Of a DNA stretch of 64,000 bases, positions 43,098 to 51,204 are shown piece after piece. The notes beneath the pieces are model-generated. The model saw only the letters and a list, made by a program, of their open reading frames with translations, made no database searches and was not told the DNA's origin. Location: NCBI RefSeq assembly GCF_018967865.2, contig NZ_JAHLZY020000003.1:1-64000 (forward strand), written 5' to 3'. Position 1 is the first letter of the stretch, and each line of letters starts with the position of its first letter. Position numbers and translations under genes: made by a program. Origin of the DNA: Hymenobacter siberiensis (GTDB taxonomy: Bacteria; Bacteroidota; Bacteroidia; Cytophagales; Hymenobacteraceae).

Positions 43098-43421
43098 TTA
43101 CAAAAAGGTGCAGCCGGCCAGGCACTGAATCACGTCAATCACCTCCCGCATTTTCAGCGAGTAGTAAATGTTCTTGCCCTCGCGGGTGCTGCTCAGAATG
43201 CCCTTGAGCTTCATGCCCGAGAGGTGGTGCGAGAGCAGGCTCTGCTCCACGCTCAGCTTGTCGCTGATTTCTGTGACCGACAGGCTTTCCTGCGCGGCCA
43301 GCAGCTGCACGATGGCGATGCGCGTAGGGTGGGCCGTGGTTTTGAGAATGAAGGCCACTTTCTCCATCTTCTCGATGGAGAGGCCCATATCAATGGCAGC
43401 AGGGGAAGCGAGAAGTGTCAT
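43098..43421 (-). CDS. ArsR-family regulator with C-terminal CxxxC pair
   Basis: Winged-helix repressor of 107 aa. Core: FILKTTAHPTRIAIVQLLAA, then SVTEISDKLSVEQSLLSHHL (recognition helix) and GILSSTREGKNIYYSLKMRE (wing). The only cysteines are Cys100 and Cys104 (VIQCLAGCTFL) at the C-terminus. Persulfide sensors such as BigR and SqrR also use a Cys pair, but at different positions, and metal sensors use an ELCVCD-type helix. I infer a sulfur- or redox-responsive repressor of the downstream sulfur genes. It is first in the operon and divergent from tlpA. Confidence 0.85.
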   Translation of the reverse strand: MTLLASPAAIDMGLSIEKMEKVAFILKTTAHPTRIAIVQLLAAQESLSVTEISDKLSVEQSLLSHHLSGMKLKGILSSTREGKNIYYSLKMREVIDVIQCLAGCTFL

Positions 43422-43553
43422 TTGGATTGCAAATATATGAACAACTTATCATGCGTACAATCGTAAGCCCCCAATAAGTTCACCATGTTCAATAATTTCC
43501 TTCCCGGAACCTACGCCCTCGAGGAGCTTTCGAACTATTTCAATTTTCCAACC
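43422..43553. promoter_or_regulatory. Divergent promoter region between arsR-type gene and tlpA
   Basis: 132 bp, AT-rich. On the minus strand the sequence reads AGTTGTTCATATATTTG upstream of the regulator. The word TTGTTCAT also occurs at 43062-43069 upstream of the exporter gene, close to ATGAATTTATGAAAG. These shared half-sites may be operator parts for the ArsR protein; this is weak and based on two occurrences. Confidence 0.4.
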
Positions 43554-44159
43554 ATGAATCGAAAAACCCTCACCTCCTGGCTCCCGTTGGCCCTGTTTGC
43601 CCTCGTCATGCTTTCGCCCCTGCGGCCCATCGTGCTTGGTGGCCTGCAGCGCGGCCTGCTGGCTACCGGCCTTATGAAAGCCGACGTGCCCGTCGCGCCC
43701 GCCAACGAAATGCCGGTGGTGCTCACCGGCGGCAGCGCCTACCCCCACAACCTGCCCATGACCACCCTCGACGGCAAAGCCTTGAATCTGAGCGACCTGA
43801 AAGGCAAAGTGGTGTTCGTGAACCTCTGGGCCAGCTGGTGCCCGCCTTGCCGTGCCGAAATGCCCGGCATCGAGGCCCTCTATAAGAAGGTGGACCACTC
43901 CAAAGTGGCCTTCGTGATGCTCTCGCTCGATGATGACGTGGCCAAGGCCCAGAAGTTCGTGAAGGCCCAGGGCTACACCTTTCCCGTGTACATGCGCACC
44001 GGCGACCTGCCCGCGCCGTTCGATTCCAACTCCATCCCCTCCACCGTCATCCTTGGCCCCGATGGGCAGGTAGCGGCTCGCCACGACGGCATGGCCGAGT
44101 ACGACACGCCCGAGTTCCTGGCCGCGCTGGATAAGCTGGCGAAAGGAGCAACTCGCTGA
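43554..44159 (+). CDS. TlpA-like thioredoxin-fold protein, membrane-anchored
   Basis: Protein of 201 aa. It begins with the ATG at 43554, giving an N-terminal TM anchor (LPLALFALVMLSPLRPIVL). A thioredoxin/AhpC-type domain follows, with NLWASWCPPCRAEMPGIEAL (Cys96 and Cys99, CPPC) and SIPSTVILGPDGQVAAR containing the cis-Pro loop. It faces the periplasm and may reduce disulfides, for example heme-binding cysteines of the island's c-type cytochrome, or sulfur-carrier cysteines. It is transcribed away from the arsR gene across a shared promoter region, so co-regulation is plausible. An upstream in-frame ATG exists but would give no clean anchor. Confidence 0.88.
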   Translation: MNRKTLTSWLPLALFALVMLSPLRPIVLGGLQRGLLATGLMKADVPVAPANEMPVVLTGGSAYPHNLPMTTLDGKALNLSDLKGKVVFVNLWASWCPPCRAEMPGIEALYKKVDHSKVAFVMLSLDDDVAKAQKFVKAQGYTFPVYMRTGDLPAPFDSNSIPSTVILGPDGQVAARHDGMAEYDTPEFLAALDKLAKGATR

Positions 44160-44219
44160 ATATAAACTGACTCTGAAAGCAAAAGCGGGGCCCCCAGTTG
44201 GTGAGCCGCGCAAAAAAAA

Positions 44220-44247
44220 ACATCATGCAGCGCATTCTGCATGACGT
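44220..44247. terminator. Bidirectional terminator hairpin
   Basis: ACATCATGCAG (44220-44230) pairs with CTGCATGACGT (44237-44247), one mismatch, loop of 6. A-run before and T-run after let it serve both tlpA (plus) and the dehydrogenase gene (minus), which converge here. Confidence 0.7.
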
Positions 44248-44296
44248 TTTGCTGTTCAGGCACAAGGATAATTACAGGGGCTTTCCCTGCTTGTTA

Positions 44297-45313
44297 TCAG
44301 GCCGGTATTGCCATTGGTGGGGGCGGGACCAGCTCGTTGGGTGTGGGCTGCCCGGCTAGCCAGCAGTCCAGGCTTTCGATGGAGGTGGTGGCGATGTTAG
44401 TCAGCGCGTCGTGGGTCAGGAAGCCCTGGTGGCCGGTTATCAGCACGTTGGGGTGGGCCAGCAGCCGCACCAGCAGCGCATCCTGGAGGGGCTGCCGGGA
44501 ATGGTCGTTGAAAAACAGGCCTTTTTCGTGCTCGTACACATCGAGCCCCAGGTAGCCCAGCTGGCCCGATTCCAGCACCTTAAGGGCGGCCTCCGTGTCC
44601 AGCAGCGCGCCCCGACCCGTGTTGATGAGCATAACGCCGCGCTTGGTGCGGGCCAGCTGCGCCGCGTTCATTAGGTGCCGGGTGACGGGCGTGAGCGGGG
44701 CGTGTAGGGTGATGACATCGGCCTGCGCGCACAGCTCGTTCAGCGACACGTATTCCAGGCCGTAGCGCCGGGTCAGCTCCGCATCGGGCTGGATGTCGTA
44801 GCCCAGCAATCGGCAGCCGAAGCCGTGCAGCAGGCCCGCCAACGTGCCGCCGATGGTGCCGCAGCCGATGATACCCACCGTTTTGCCGTGCAAATCGAAG
44901 CCCACGAGGTTGTCGAGCCGGAAGTCGGCGCGGCGCACCTGGGCATCGGCCTGGCGCAGGTGGCGGTTCAGGGCCAGCATGAGGGCCAGGGTGTGCTCGG
45001 CAATGGCGAAAGGGGAGTAGTGCGGCACGTTGGCCACGCGCAGGCCCAGCCGGTGGGCGGCGGGCAGGTCCACGTTGTCGTGGCCGGCGGCGCGCACCAG
45101 CAGGTAGCGCACGCCCAGCGCCCGGAGTTTTTCGAGCACTGGCGCGGAGGCATCGTCGTTTACGAATATGGCCACGGCGGTGCTGCCGGCGGCCTGGGCA
45201 GCGGTTTCCAGGGTCAGGGCCGCGTCCAGGAAATGGAAGGTGTGATGGCCCTGCGCGGCGGTGGTGAGGTAGGGGCGCTCGAAGGGGTAGGCGCTGAAAA
45301 CGGTGATGGTCAT
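44297..45313 (-). CDS. D-2-hydroxyacid dehydrogenase (D-lactate dehydrogenase type)
   Basis: NAD-dependent dehydrogenase of 338 aa. It starts with MTITVFSAYPFERPYL at the ATG at 45313; the frame continues upstream without homology. The substrate domain ends near LVRAAGHDNVDLPAAHRLGL, and the Rossmann motif is TVGIIGCGTIGGTLAGLL. Catalytic residues are visible in LINTGRGALLDTEAAL (Arg), LDVYEHEKGLFF (Glu) and ITGHQGFLTHDAL (His). This HQGF/ YEHEKGLFF pattern is that of D-lactate dehydrogenases (LdhA-like), which reduce pyruvate to D-lactate. The gene is single and divergent from the universal stress gene. Confidence 0.9.
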   Translation of the reverse strand: MTITVFSAYPFERPYLTTAAQGHHTFHFLDAALTLETAAQAAGSTAVAIFVNDDASAPVLEKLRALGVRYLLVRAAGHDNVDLPAAHRLGLRVANVPHYSPFAIAEHTLALMLALNRHLRQADAQVRRADFRLDNLVGFDLHGKTVGIIGCGTIGGTLAGLLHGFGCRLLGYDIQPDAELTRRYGLEYVSLNELCAQADVITLHAPLTPVTRHLMNAAQLARTKRGVMLINTGRGALLDTEAALKVLESGQLGYLGLDVYEHEKGLFFNDHSRQPLQDALLVRLLAHPNVLITGHQGFLTHDALTNIATTSIESLDCWLAGQPTPNELVPPPPMAIPA

Positions 45314-45543
45314 GGGATTGTGTTGAAGAAAAGGATGTTGGGTACAAATTGTCGGGTGAGGAGTGGCGCGCCGGCAGCCGTGCTCAGGGAATTTCGCAAA
45401 GCGGTGGAAATACAAGAATACGCCGCGCGCGCAGCCGGCTCCTTGATAAAAGTCATTCCCGGGGCCTGACCTTGCGCATGCCGTTTGCCGCCCGCTGCCC
45501 GGTTCTTTGCCAGTGCTGTTACCTCCGCCCCAAGCACCGCCCC

Positions 45544-46368
45544 ATGACGCCTTCCCTGTTGATTCTCACCGACTTTTTTCGGGCCGCCAACAAGGCGTTC
45601 GACTACGCCACCAACCTGGCCCGGCCGCTTGGGGCCCGGCTGGTGCTGCTGCACGTGCGCCGCGACTCCATTCTCGACCCGGAGATGTTCACCGGCGAGC
45701 TGTCCGACCTGAGCAAGCAGGCTACGGCAATGGCCCTGAGCCGGGTAACCGATGACCTGGCCGTGCCGGTAGTGACCGAAATTGGGCACGGCCGCGTGGC
45801 CTTTGCCGTAGCCGATGCCGTGAGCCGGCACCATCCGCTGCTGGTGGTGCTGGGCCGGCCCGACTATTCGGCCACGCCCGACGAGCTGGTGCAAACCACC
45901 GCGCTCGACCTGCTGCGCACGGCACTGTACCCCATGCTCATTGTGCCGCACACACTGGCCAGCAGCACCTTGCCCCGGCGTGTGCTGCTGGCCGTCGATG
46001 GGGAGGACTTCACCATCGGCCCGCACGCCGGGGTTATGCGCTACCTGTCGCGCACCTTGGGCGTGGAGCTGACGGTGCTGCACGTAGCACCTGATGCCGC
46101 CGCCGATATTTCGGAGGACGAGGTAATGGCGTCGGTGCGGCGCACCGGGCTGGGCGTTGATTTGCCGGTGCCGATGCGCTTCCGGCGCGTGGCGGCGGCC
46201 CGCCCGGCCGACGGCATTCTGCACGCTGCCCAGGCCGGCGACACAGACCTGGTGGTGCTGCTGGCGCGGCCCCGCAGCTTCTGGGGGCAGCTGTTTCACC
46301 AAAGCGTGACGGCTGAAGTACTGCTGCACAGCCCGGTGCCGGTGCTGGTGCTCCCCACCATTGCCTGA
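45544..46368 (+). CDS. Universal stress protein, two tandem domains
   Basis: UspA-family protein of 274 aa. The first domain (LLILTDFFRAANKAFDYATN to about 140) and the second (RRVLLAVDGEDFTIGPHAGV to the end) are tandem copies. The second domain lacks the classic GxxGxnnnnGS ATP loop, and the first reads VVLGRPDYSATPDEL in its place, so ATP binding may be poor. The ATG at 45544 starts the first beta-strand; the frame also extends upstream without homology. It precedes a cation ATPase and NhaA on the same strand, consistent with ion or pH stress, but a long hairpin lies in between. Confidence 0.85.
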   Translation: MTPSLLILTDFFRAANKAFDYATNLARPLGARLVLLHVRRDSILDPEMFTGELSDLSKQATAMALSRVTDDLAVPVVTEIGHGRVAFAVADAVSRHHPLLVVLGRPDYSATPDELVQTTALDLLRTALYPMLIVPHTLASSTLPRRVLLAVDGEDFTIGPHAGVMRYLSRTLGVELTVLHVAPDAAADISEDEVMASVRRTGLGVDLPVPMRFRRVAAARPADGILHAAQAGDTDLVVLLARPRSFWGQLFHQSVTAEVLLHSPVPVLVLPTIA

Positions 46369-46461
46369 CGCTGCACGTAGAAGAACTAACCCGCCAGGCC
46401 GCCAGGGCCCGGCAACGAAGCCTGGGTGATAATGAGGCACAGTCTTGTTAATTAAATTCTT

Positions 46462-46532
46462 GTGCCCGGCACCCGTATGCTCCGGTCCGACCGCCTGGGG
46501 CAGTCGGACCGGAGCATACGGGTGCCGGGCAC
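46462..46532. repeat. 30-bp perfect inverted repeat
   Basis: Left arm 46462-46491 (starting GTGCCCGGCACCCGTATGCT) and right arm 46503-46532 are exact complements around an 11-nt loop. It lies 93 bp after the stress-protein stop and 77 bp before the P-type ATPase start. There is no T-run, so it may be a palindromic repeat unit, an RNA hairpin in the leader, or a terminator. Confidence 0.75.
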
Positions 46533-46609
46533 GGCTTCCTTTTTGCCTCGCGCGGCTTCCGCTTCGCGCCCCGGCGGGCATTCGGGCAAATTCAACTTAA
46601 CATCTTCCT

Positions 46610-49240
46610 ATGGACTACTGCCTGACCCCCGTGACCGACGTGGCTGCCGCGCTGACTACCTCGCCGGCCGGCCTCGACGCGACCACGGCCGGGCAGCGCC
46701 TGGCCGAGTACGGTCCCAACCGGCTGGCCGACACCAAGCAGAAAACGCTTTGGCAGCTGGTGCTGCACCAGCTGGCCGACGTGATGATTCTGGTGCTGCT
46801 GGCCGCCGCCGGGGTGTCGGTGCTCATCGGCGAAGCCAAGTCGGCCTACGTCATTCTGGCCATTGTGGTGCTGAACGCCGTCATCGGGTTTGTGCAGGAA
46901 TACCGGGCCGATAAGGCCATGGAGGCCCTGCAAAAGATGGCCGCCAGCCACGCCCAGGTGCTGCGCGACGGCCAGCCGCAGCAAGTGCTCACCGCCGACC
47001 TGGTGCCCGGCGATGTGGTGCTGCTCGAAGCCGGCAACGTGATTCCGGCCGATGTGCGCTTCCTGGAAACCCACGCCCTGAAAGTGGACGAGTCGTCGCT
47101 GACCGGCGAATCCGGTGACGTGGAGAAAACGCCCGATGCGCTGCCGCCCGGCGACTACCCCCTCGGCGACCGGTTGAACCTGGGCTACAAGGGCACGGCT
47201 GTGACCAACGGCCGGGCCACGGCCTACGTGGTGGGCACCGGCATGGGCACCGAGCTGGGCAAGATTGCCGCCCTCATTCAGACCGCCGAAGTGGTGACGC
47301 CGCTGCAAAAGCGGCTGGGCACGCTGGGCAAGCGCCTGTCGGTGGCGGCGCTGGTGGTGGGCGGGCTGTTTTTTGGCGTGGGCTGGCTGCGGGGCGAGCC
47401 TTGGGAAAACCTGCTGCTGGTGTCCATCTCGCTGGCCATCGCGGCCCTGCCCGAGGCGTTGCCGGCGCTGGTTACCGTGTCGCTGGCGCTGGGCGCGGGC
47501 CGGCTCATGCAGAGCCACGCCCTCATCCGCAAGCTGCCGGCCGTGGAAACGCTGGGCTCGGTCACCTACATCTGCACCGATAAAACCGGCACCCTCACCC
47601 TGAACCAGATGACGGTGCAGCACCTCTACGAAGTGCCCGCCGTGACCCTGCCCGGCCTGGCCGACCGCAACGCCCTGCTCACGGCCCTGGCCCTGAACAC
47701 CGATGCTACCTGCGACCCCGAAAACCAATGGCTGGGTGACTCGACCGAAGTCGCCCTGGCCCGGTATGCCGCCGCCCATGACTATACCCGCCCGGCGCTG
47801 GAGCAGCAGTTTCCGCGCCTGGCCGAGCTGCCCTTCGACTCGGAGCGCCGGTGCATGACCACGCTGCACCAAACCCCGGCGGGCGTGCTGGTGCTTACCA
47901 AAGGCGCGGCGGGGGCGCTGTACAAGCAGCTAGCCGGCAGCCAGCAGGCCAGTATTATCGACCTCACCCGGCGCGTGGACGAAATGGCCGCCCAGGGCTA
48001 CCGGGTGCTGGCCTACGGGGCCAAAGTACTACCCGTAATGCCCGTCGACCTCGCCCCGGCCGCCGTGGAAACCGGCCTCACCTTCCTCGGCTTCGCCAGC
48101 CTGATGGACCCGCCCCGCGAGGAAGCCCGCCAGGCCGTGGCCGAGTGCAAAACGGCCGGCATTATTGCCGTCATGATTACCGGCGACCACAAGCTCACGG
48201 CCAAGGCCATTGCCGAGCAGCTGGGCATCATTTCTTCCGATGAAGAGCTGGTGCTCACCGGCCCCGAGCTGGCGGCGCTGGATGAGCCCGCCTTTGCCGC
48301 CCTGGTGGAAAAAGTGCGGGTGTACGCCCGTGTCGACCCGGCGCAGAAGCTCCGCATCATCGGTGCGCTGCAGGCCCGGCACCAGTTCGTGGCCATGACC
48401 GGCGACGGCGTGAACGACGCCCCGGCCCTCAAAAACGCCGATATCGGCATTGCCATGGGCCTGCACGGCACGGAGGTGGCCAAGGAGGCGGCAGCCATGA
48501 TTCTGCTCGACGACGACTTTGCGACCATCGTGGAGGCGGTGCGGCACGGGCGGCGCATCTACGCCAACATCCTCAAGTTCATCCGCTACATTCTGGCCGG
48601 CAGCGCGGGGGAAATCATTGCCCTGTTCTGCGCGCCGTTTTTCGGCTTGCCCGTGCCGTTGCTGGCCATTCACATTCTGTGGATTAACCTGATAACCGAC
48701 GGCCTGCCCGGCCTGGCCCTGGCCTACGAGCCGTCGGAAAAGAACAGCATGCAGCGCCCGCCCATCGACCCGCGCCAGACTATTTTCTCCGATGGCCTGG
48801 GCTGGTTTATTCTGGGTATCGGGCTGCTGGTGGGCGGCCTCACCATCGGCATGCAGGCCTGGTCCATTCACCGGGGCCTGCCGCACTGGCAAACGATGGC
48901 CTTCACCGTGCTCTGCTTCAGCCAGCTGGGCATGGCGCTGGTCATTCGCTCGCGGCGCGAGTCCATTTTCACCCTCGGTCTGTTTTCCAACAAGGCCATG
49001 CTGGGGTCGGTGGTGCTCACCGTGGGCCTGCACCTCACTATCTTGTACGTACCCTTCTGCAACGAGCTGTTCAGCACCCAGCCGCTCACCGTGGCCGAGC
49101 TGGGCATCACGGTGGCCGTGGCCAGCGTGGTGTTCTGGGTGGTGGAAATCCAGAAGCTCATCATTCGGCGGCGTGGGAGTGATGTGATGCTGCAACTTAA
49201 GGATAAAAGTGTCGCGTTATTATCTCGTCGTGCTACCTGA
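46610..49240 (+). CDS. P-type Ca2+-transporting ATPase (P2A-like)
   Basis: Cation pump of 876 aa with a complete P-type layout. These are an N-terminal cation-ATPase domain (LTTSPAGLDATTAGQRLAEY), an actuator (VDESSLTGESGDVEK), TM4 motif AALPEALPALVTVSLALGAG near residue 280, the phosphorylation site CTDKTGTLT (Asp324), hinge MTGDGVNDAPALKNADIGIA, and C-terminal TM helices (LWINLITDGLPGLALAYEPS). PEALP instead of PEGLP departs slightly from SERCA pumps. The NLITDGLP motif supports Ca2+; Mn2+ is possible. The next gene, NhaA, follows within 63 bp, so the two are probably co-transcribed. Confidence 0.92.
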   Translation: MDYCLTPVTDVAAALTTSPAGLDATTAGQRLAEYGPNRLADTKQKTLWQLVLHQLADVMILVLLAAAGVSVLIGEAKSAYVILAIVVLNAVIGFVQEYRADKAMEALQKMAASHAQVLRDGQPQQVLTADLVPGDVVLLEAGNVIPADVRFLETHALKVDESSLTGESGDVEKTPDALPPGDYPLGDRLNLGYKGTAVTNGRATAYVVGTGMGTELGKIAALIQTAEVVTPLQKRLGTLGKRLSVAALVVGGLFFGVGWLRGEPWENLLLVSISLAIAALPEALPALVTVSLALGAGRLMQSHALIRKLPAVETLGSVTYICTDKTGTLTLNQMTVQHLYEVPAVTLPGLADRNALLTALALNTDATCDPENQWLGDSTEVALARYAAAHDYTRPALEQQFPRLAELPFDSERRCMTTLHQTPAGVLVLTKGAAGALYKQLAGSQQASIIDLTRRVDEMAAQGYRVLAYGAKVLPVMPVDLAPAAVETGLTFLGFASLMDPPREEARQAVAECKTAGIIAVMITGDHKLTAKAIAEQLGIISSDEELVLTGPELAALDEPAFAALVEKVRVYARVDPAQKLRIIGALQARHQFVAMTGDGVNDAPALKNADIGIAMGLHGTEVAKEAAAMILLDDDFATIVEAVRHGRRIYANILKFIRYILAGSAGEIIALFCAPFFGLPVPLLAIHILWINLITDGLPGLALAYEPSEKNSMQRPPIDPRQTIFSDGLGWFILGIGLLVGGLTIGMQAWSIHRGLPHWQTMAFTVLCFSQLGMALVIRSRRESIFTLGLFSNKAMLGSVVLTVGLHLTILYVPFCNELFSTQPLTVAELGITVAVASVVFWVVEIQKLIIRRRGSDVMLQLKDKSVALLSRRAT

Positions 49241-49303
49241 GCACGGCCTGTTTCGCCTGCCCGGCCAACAGGCCGACGGCTCGTACTCCTTCACCCTACC
49301 GCC

Positions 49304-50617
49304 ATGGCCATTGTCCGATTCATGCGCCCCCTGGTGCGGCCTTTCGCCCAGTTCTTCCATCTCAAGGCGGCCAGCTGCCTGTTGCTGCTGGCCAGCGCGG
49401 TGCTGGCCCTGGTGCTGGCCAACATCAGCTGGGGGCTGGGCCAGCACTTCCCGGCGGTGTGGCACCAGCACCTGCGCATTACGGTGCACCATCTTGTGCT
49501 CGACCACTCGCTGCTGGACTGGATAAACGATGGGCTGATGACCCTGTTTTTTCTGATGGTCGGCCTGGAAATCAAGCGTGAAGTGCTGGGGGGCGGGCTC
49601 GCCACGCTGCACCAGGCGGCCCTGCCGCTGGCCGGGGCGCTGGGGGGCATGGTGGTGCCGGCGCTGCTCTTCACACTCTTCAACCACGGCACGCCTACGG
49701 CCAGCGGCTGGGGCATTCCCATGGCCACCGACATTGCCTTTGCGCTGGCCGTGCTGCAGCTATTGGGGCCGCGCGTACCGCTGGGCCTCAAGGTGTTTCT
49801 CACAGCCCTGGCTGTGGTCGATGATATGGGGGCCATGGCCATTATTGCCGGTTTCTACACCAAAACCCTGTACCTGAACTACCTGTACCTTGCCATCGGT
49901 ACCTGGGCTTTGCTGCTGGCTTTCAACTACCTGCGCGTAAGTAGTTTGTGGGCCTACCTGCCGCTGGGGCTGCTGCTCACGTACTTCATGCTCGAATCGG
50001 GCATTCATACCACGCTGGCCGGGGTGCTGCTGGCGGTGGCCATTCCCTTCCGCGACGCCTGCCCGCGCCCCGAAATGCTGGAGCGGCTGCACCGGCAGCT
50101 AGGCCGGCTGCAGGACCGAACGCAACACAAAAGCGCCGACCCGCACGGCATCGGGGCGGAGCTGGAGGCGCTGGGCCGCAGCAGCAGCTCGCCGGCCCAA
50201 CGCCTGGAGGACCAGCTCTACGTTGTGGTCGCCTTCGTGGTCATCCCCCTGTTTGCCTTCGCCAATAGCAGCCTGGTAATTGCACCGGCGGCCGTGCGCG
50301 GGCTGCTCTCGCCGCTGGGCCTGGGCATTGTGGTGGGGCTGCTGGTGGGCAAGCCCCTGGGCGTTGGGGCCGTGTGCTGGCTCACGGTGCGTTTGGGGTG
50401 GGCCAAGCTGCCGGCCGGCGTGGGCTGGTCGCAGATATGGGCCGTGGGCGTGCTGGCCGGCATTGGCTTCACCATGTCCATTTTCATCACCTTGCTGGCC
50501 CTGGACCCCCGCTCGCCCGATATCGACACGGCCAAGCTGGCGGTGCTGGTGGCCTCCGTCTGCGCCAGTGGGCTGGGCTACGCGCTGCTGCGGCGTACGC
50601 TAACCGCGCCAGCGTAA
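49304..50617 (+). CDS. nhaA: Na+/H+ antiporter NhaA
   Basis: Antiporter of 437 aa with 12 predicted TM helices. Key residues are present: ALAVVDDMGAMAI holds the ion-binding Asp pair at 173-174 (Asp163/164 in E. coli), and MATDIAFALAVL holds Asp143 (Asp133). LFFLMVGLEIKREVLGG is the TM2-loop signature. A hydrophilic loop (about 245-300, LERLHRQLGRLQDRTQHKS) is longer than in E. coli. It exports Na+ (or Li+) for two protons and adapts cells to alkaline or saline stress. The start ATG at 49304 lies 63 bp after the ATPase stop. Confidence 0.94.
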   Translation: MAIVRFMRPLVRPFAQFFHLKAASCLLLLASAVLALVLANISWGLGQHFPAVWHQHLRITVHHLVLDHSLLDWINDGLMTLFFLMVGLEIKREVLGGGLATLHQAALPLAGALGGMVVPALLFTLFNHGTPTASGWGIPMATDIAFALAVLQLLGPRVPLGLKVFLTALAVVDDMGAMAIIAGFYTKTLYLNYLYLAIGTWALLLAFNYLRVSSLWAYLPLGLLLTYFMLESGIHTTLAGVLLAVAIPFRDACPRPEMLERLHRQLGRLQDRTQHKSADPHGIGAELEALGRSSSSPAQRLEDQLYVVVAFVVIPLFAFANSSLVIAPAAVRGLLSPLGLGIVVGLLVGKPLGVGAVCWLTVRLGWAKLPAGVGWSQIWAVGVLAGIGFTMSIFITLLALDPRSPDIDTAKLAVLVASVCASGLGYALLRRTLTAPA

Positions 50618-50672
50618 TCCGGAGTTGCTCTTTACCTGTTGCTGCGCAACTGCTGTTGAGGCGGCTTTTTTG

Positions 50673-50725
50673 TTGCCGGCTGCTATTTTTTAGCTGATTA
50701 TCAGCGCATAAATAGCAGCCGGCAA
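50673..50725 (+). terminator. Hairpin downstream of nhaA
   Basis: 16-bp perfect stem, TTGCCGGCTGCTATTT (50673-50688) with its complement at 50710-50725, around a 21-nt loop. It is 56 bp after the nhaA stop and probably ends the ATPase-nhaA transcript. Confidence 0.65.
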
Positions 50726-50752
50726 TGAGCGCCCAGCAACTGGTTAGTTCCC

Positions 50753-50879
50753 AAAGCTCATCCCCGGGGCATGGGCTTTGTCGATGGCCGCCCGCGCTAC
50801 GCGGCGGCAGCGCCCCGGCGCGAACGGCATTGGTTGACAAAGCTTATCCCCGGGGCATGAGCTTTGTCAACCAATGCCG
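50753..50879. repeat. Palindromic repeat cluster (AAAGCTCATCCCC family)
   Basis: Unit 1, AAAGCTCATCCCCGGGGCAT (50753 onward), is near-palindromic. Unit 2 contains a perfect 20-bp inverted repeat, CGGCATTGGTTGACAAAGCT (50825-50844) with its complement at 50860-50879. The same motif followed by TTTGTCAACNAA and CCGCCCG recurs at 53552-53578, 2.7 kb away, so this is a dispersed family. Confidence 0.75.
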
Positions 50880-50990
50880 GAACCACCGCCCGTAAGTTTG
50901 AATAATTGAGCCAGGCAAGGCAGTTGTTTGATATTCATTCGGTTTTAGCGATTTCCAGGCTGCCCGACGTCACTTTTAGACTTATTAGCC

Positions 50991-51141
50991 ATGACTAATA
51001 TCCTTTTTGAACGCCTCGGAGGCACAGCTGGTATCAAGTCGATTGTTGACGGCGTTGTGTAAGCACAAGATTGATGACCAGTCCAGAAATGATGTTCTAG
51101 CCATTGGCTGGTCGTTAAAAGACATGATTATTGCCAGATAA
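50991..51141 (+). pseudogene. Truncated-hemoglobin (group I-like) relic
   Basis: From the ATG at 50991 the peptide TNILFERLGGTAGIKSIVDG matches the N-terminus of truncated hemoglobins, then a TAA at 51060-51062 ends it. In a different frame the next bases encode DVLAIGWSLKDMIIAR to a TAA at 51139-51141, which matches the last helix of the same family. About 70-80 middle residues, including the heme-binding His, are missing. The relic lies between nhaA and the CheB-like gene. Confidence 0.8.
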
Positions 51142-51204
51142 AACGGGCCCGGCGGCAGTGCGCGTAGCCCTTGTACTGAATCTGCCGGGCACCCTCACCA
51201 CACA

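Noticed and set aside
45310..46581. 423-codon minus-strand frame
   Set aside because: Antisense to the universal stress protein gene; no domain, and composition of a shadow frame.
49209..49303. Short plus-strand frame before nhaA
   Set aside because: It begins inside the ATPase gene, lacks a domain and continues only as an out-of-frame shadow of nhaA.
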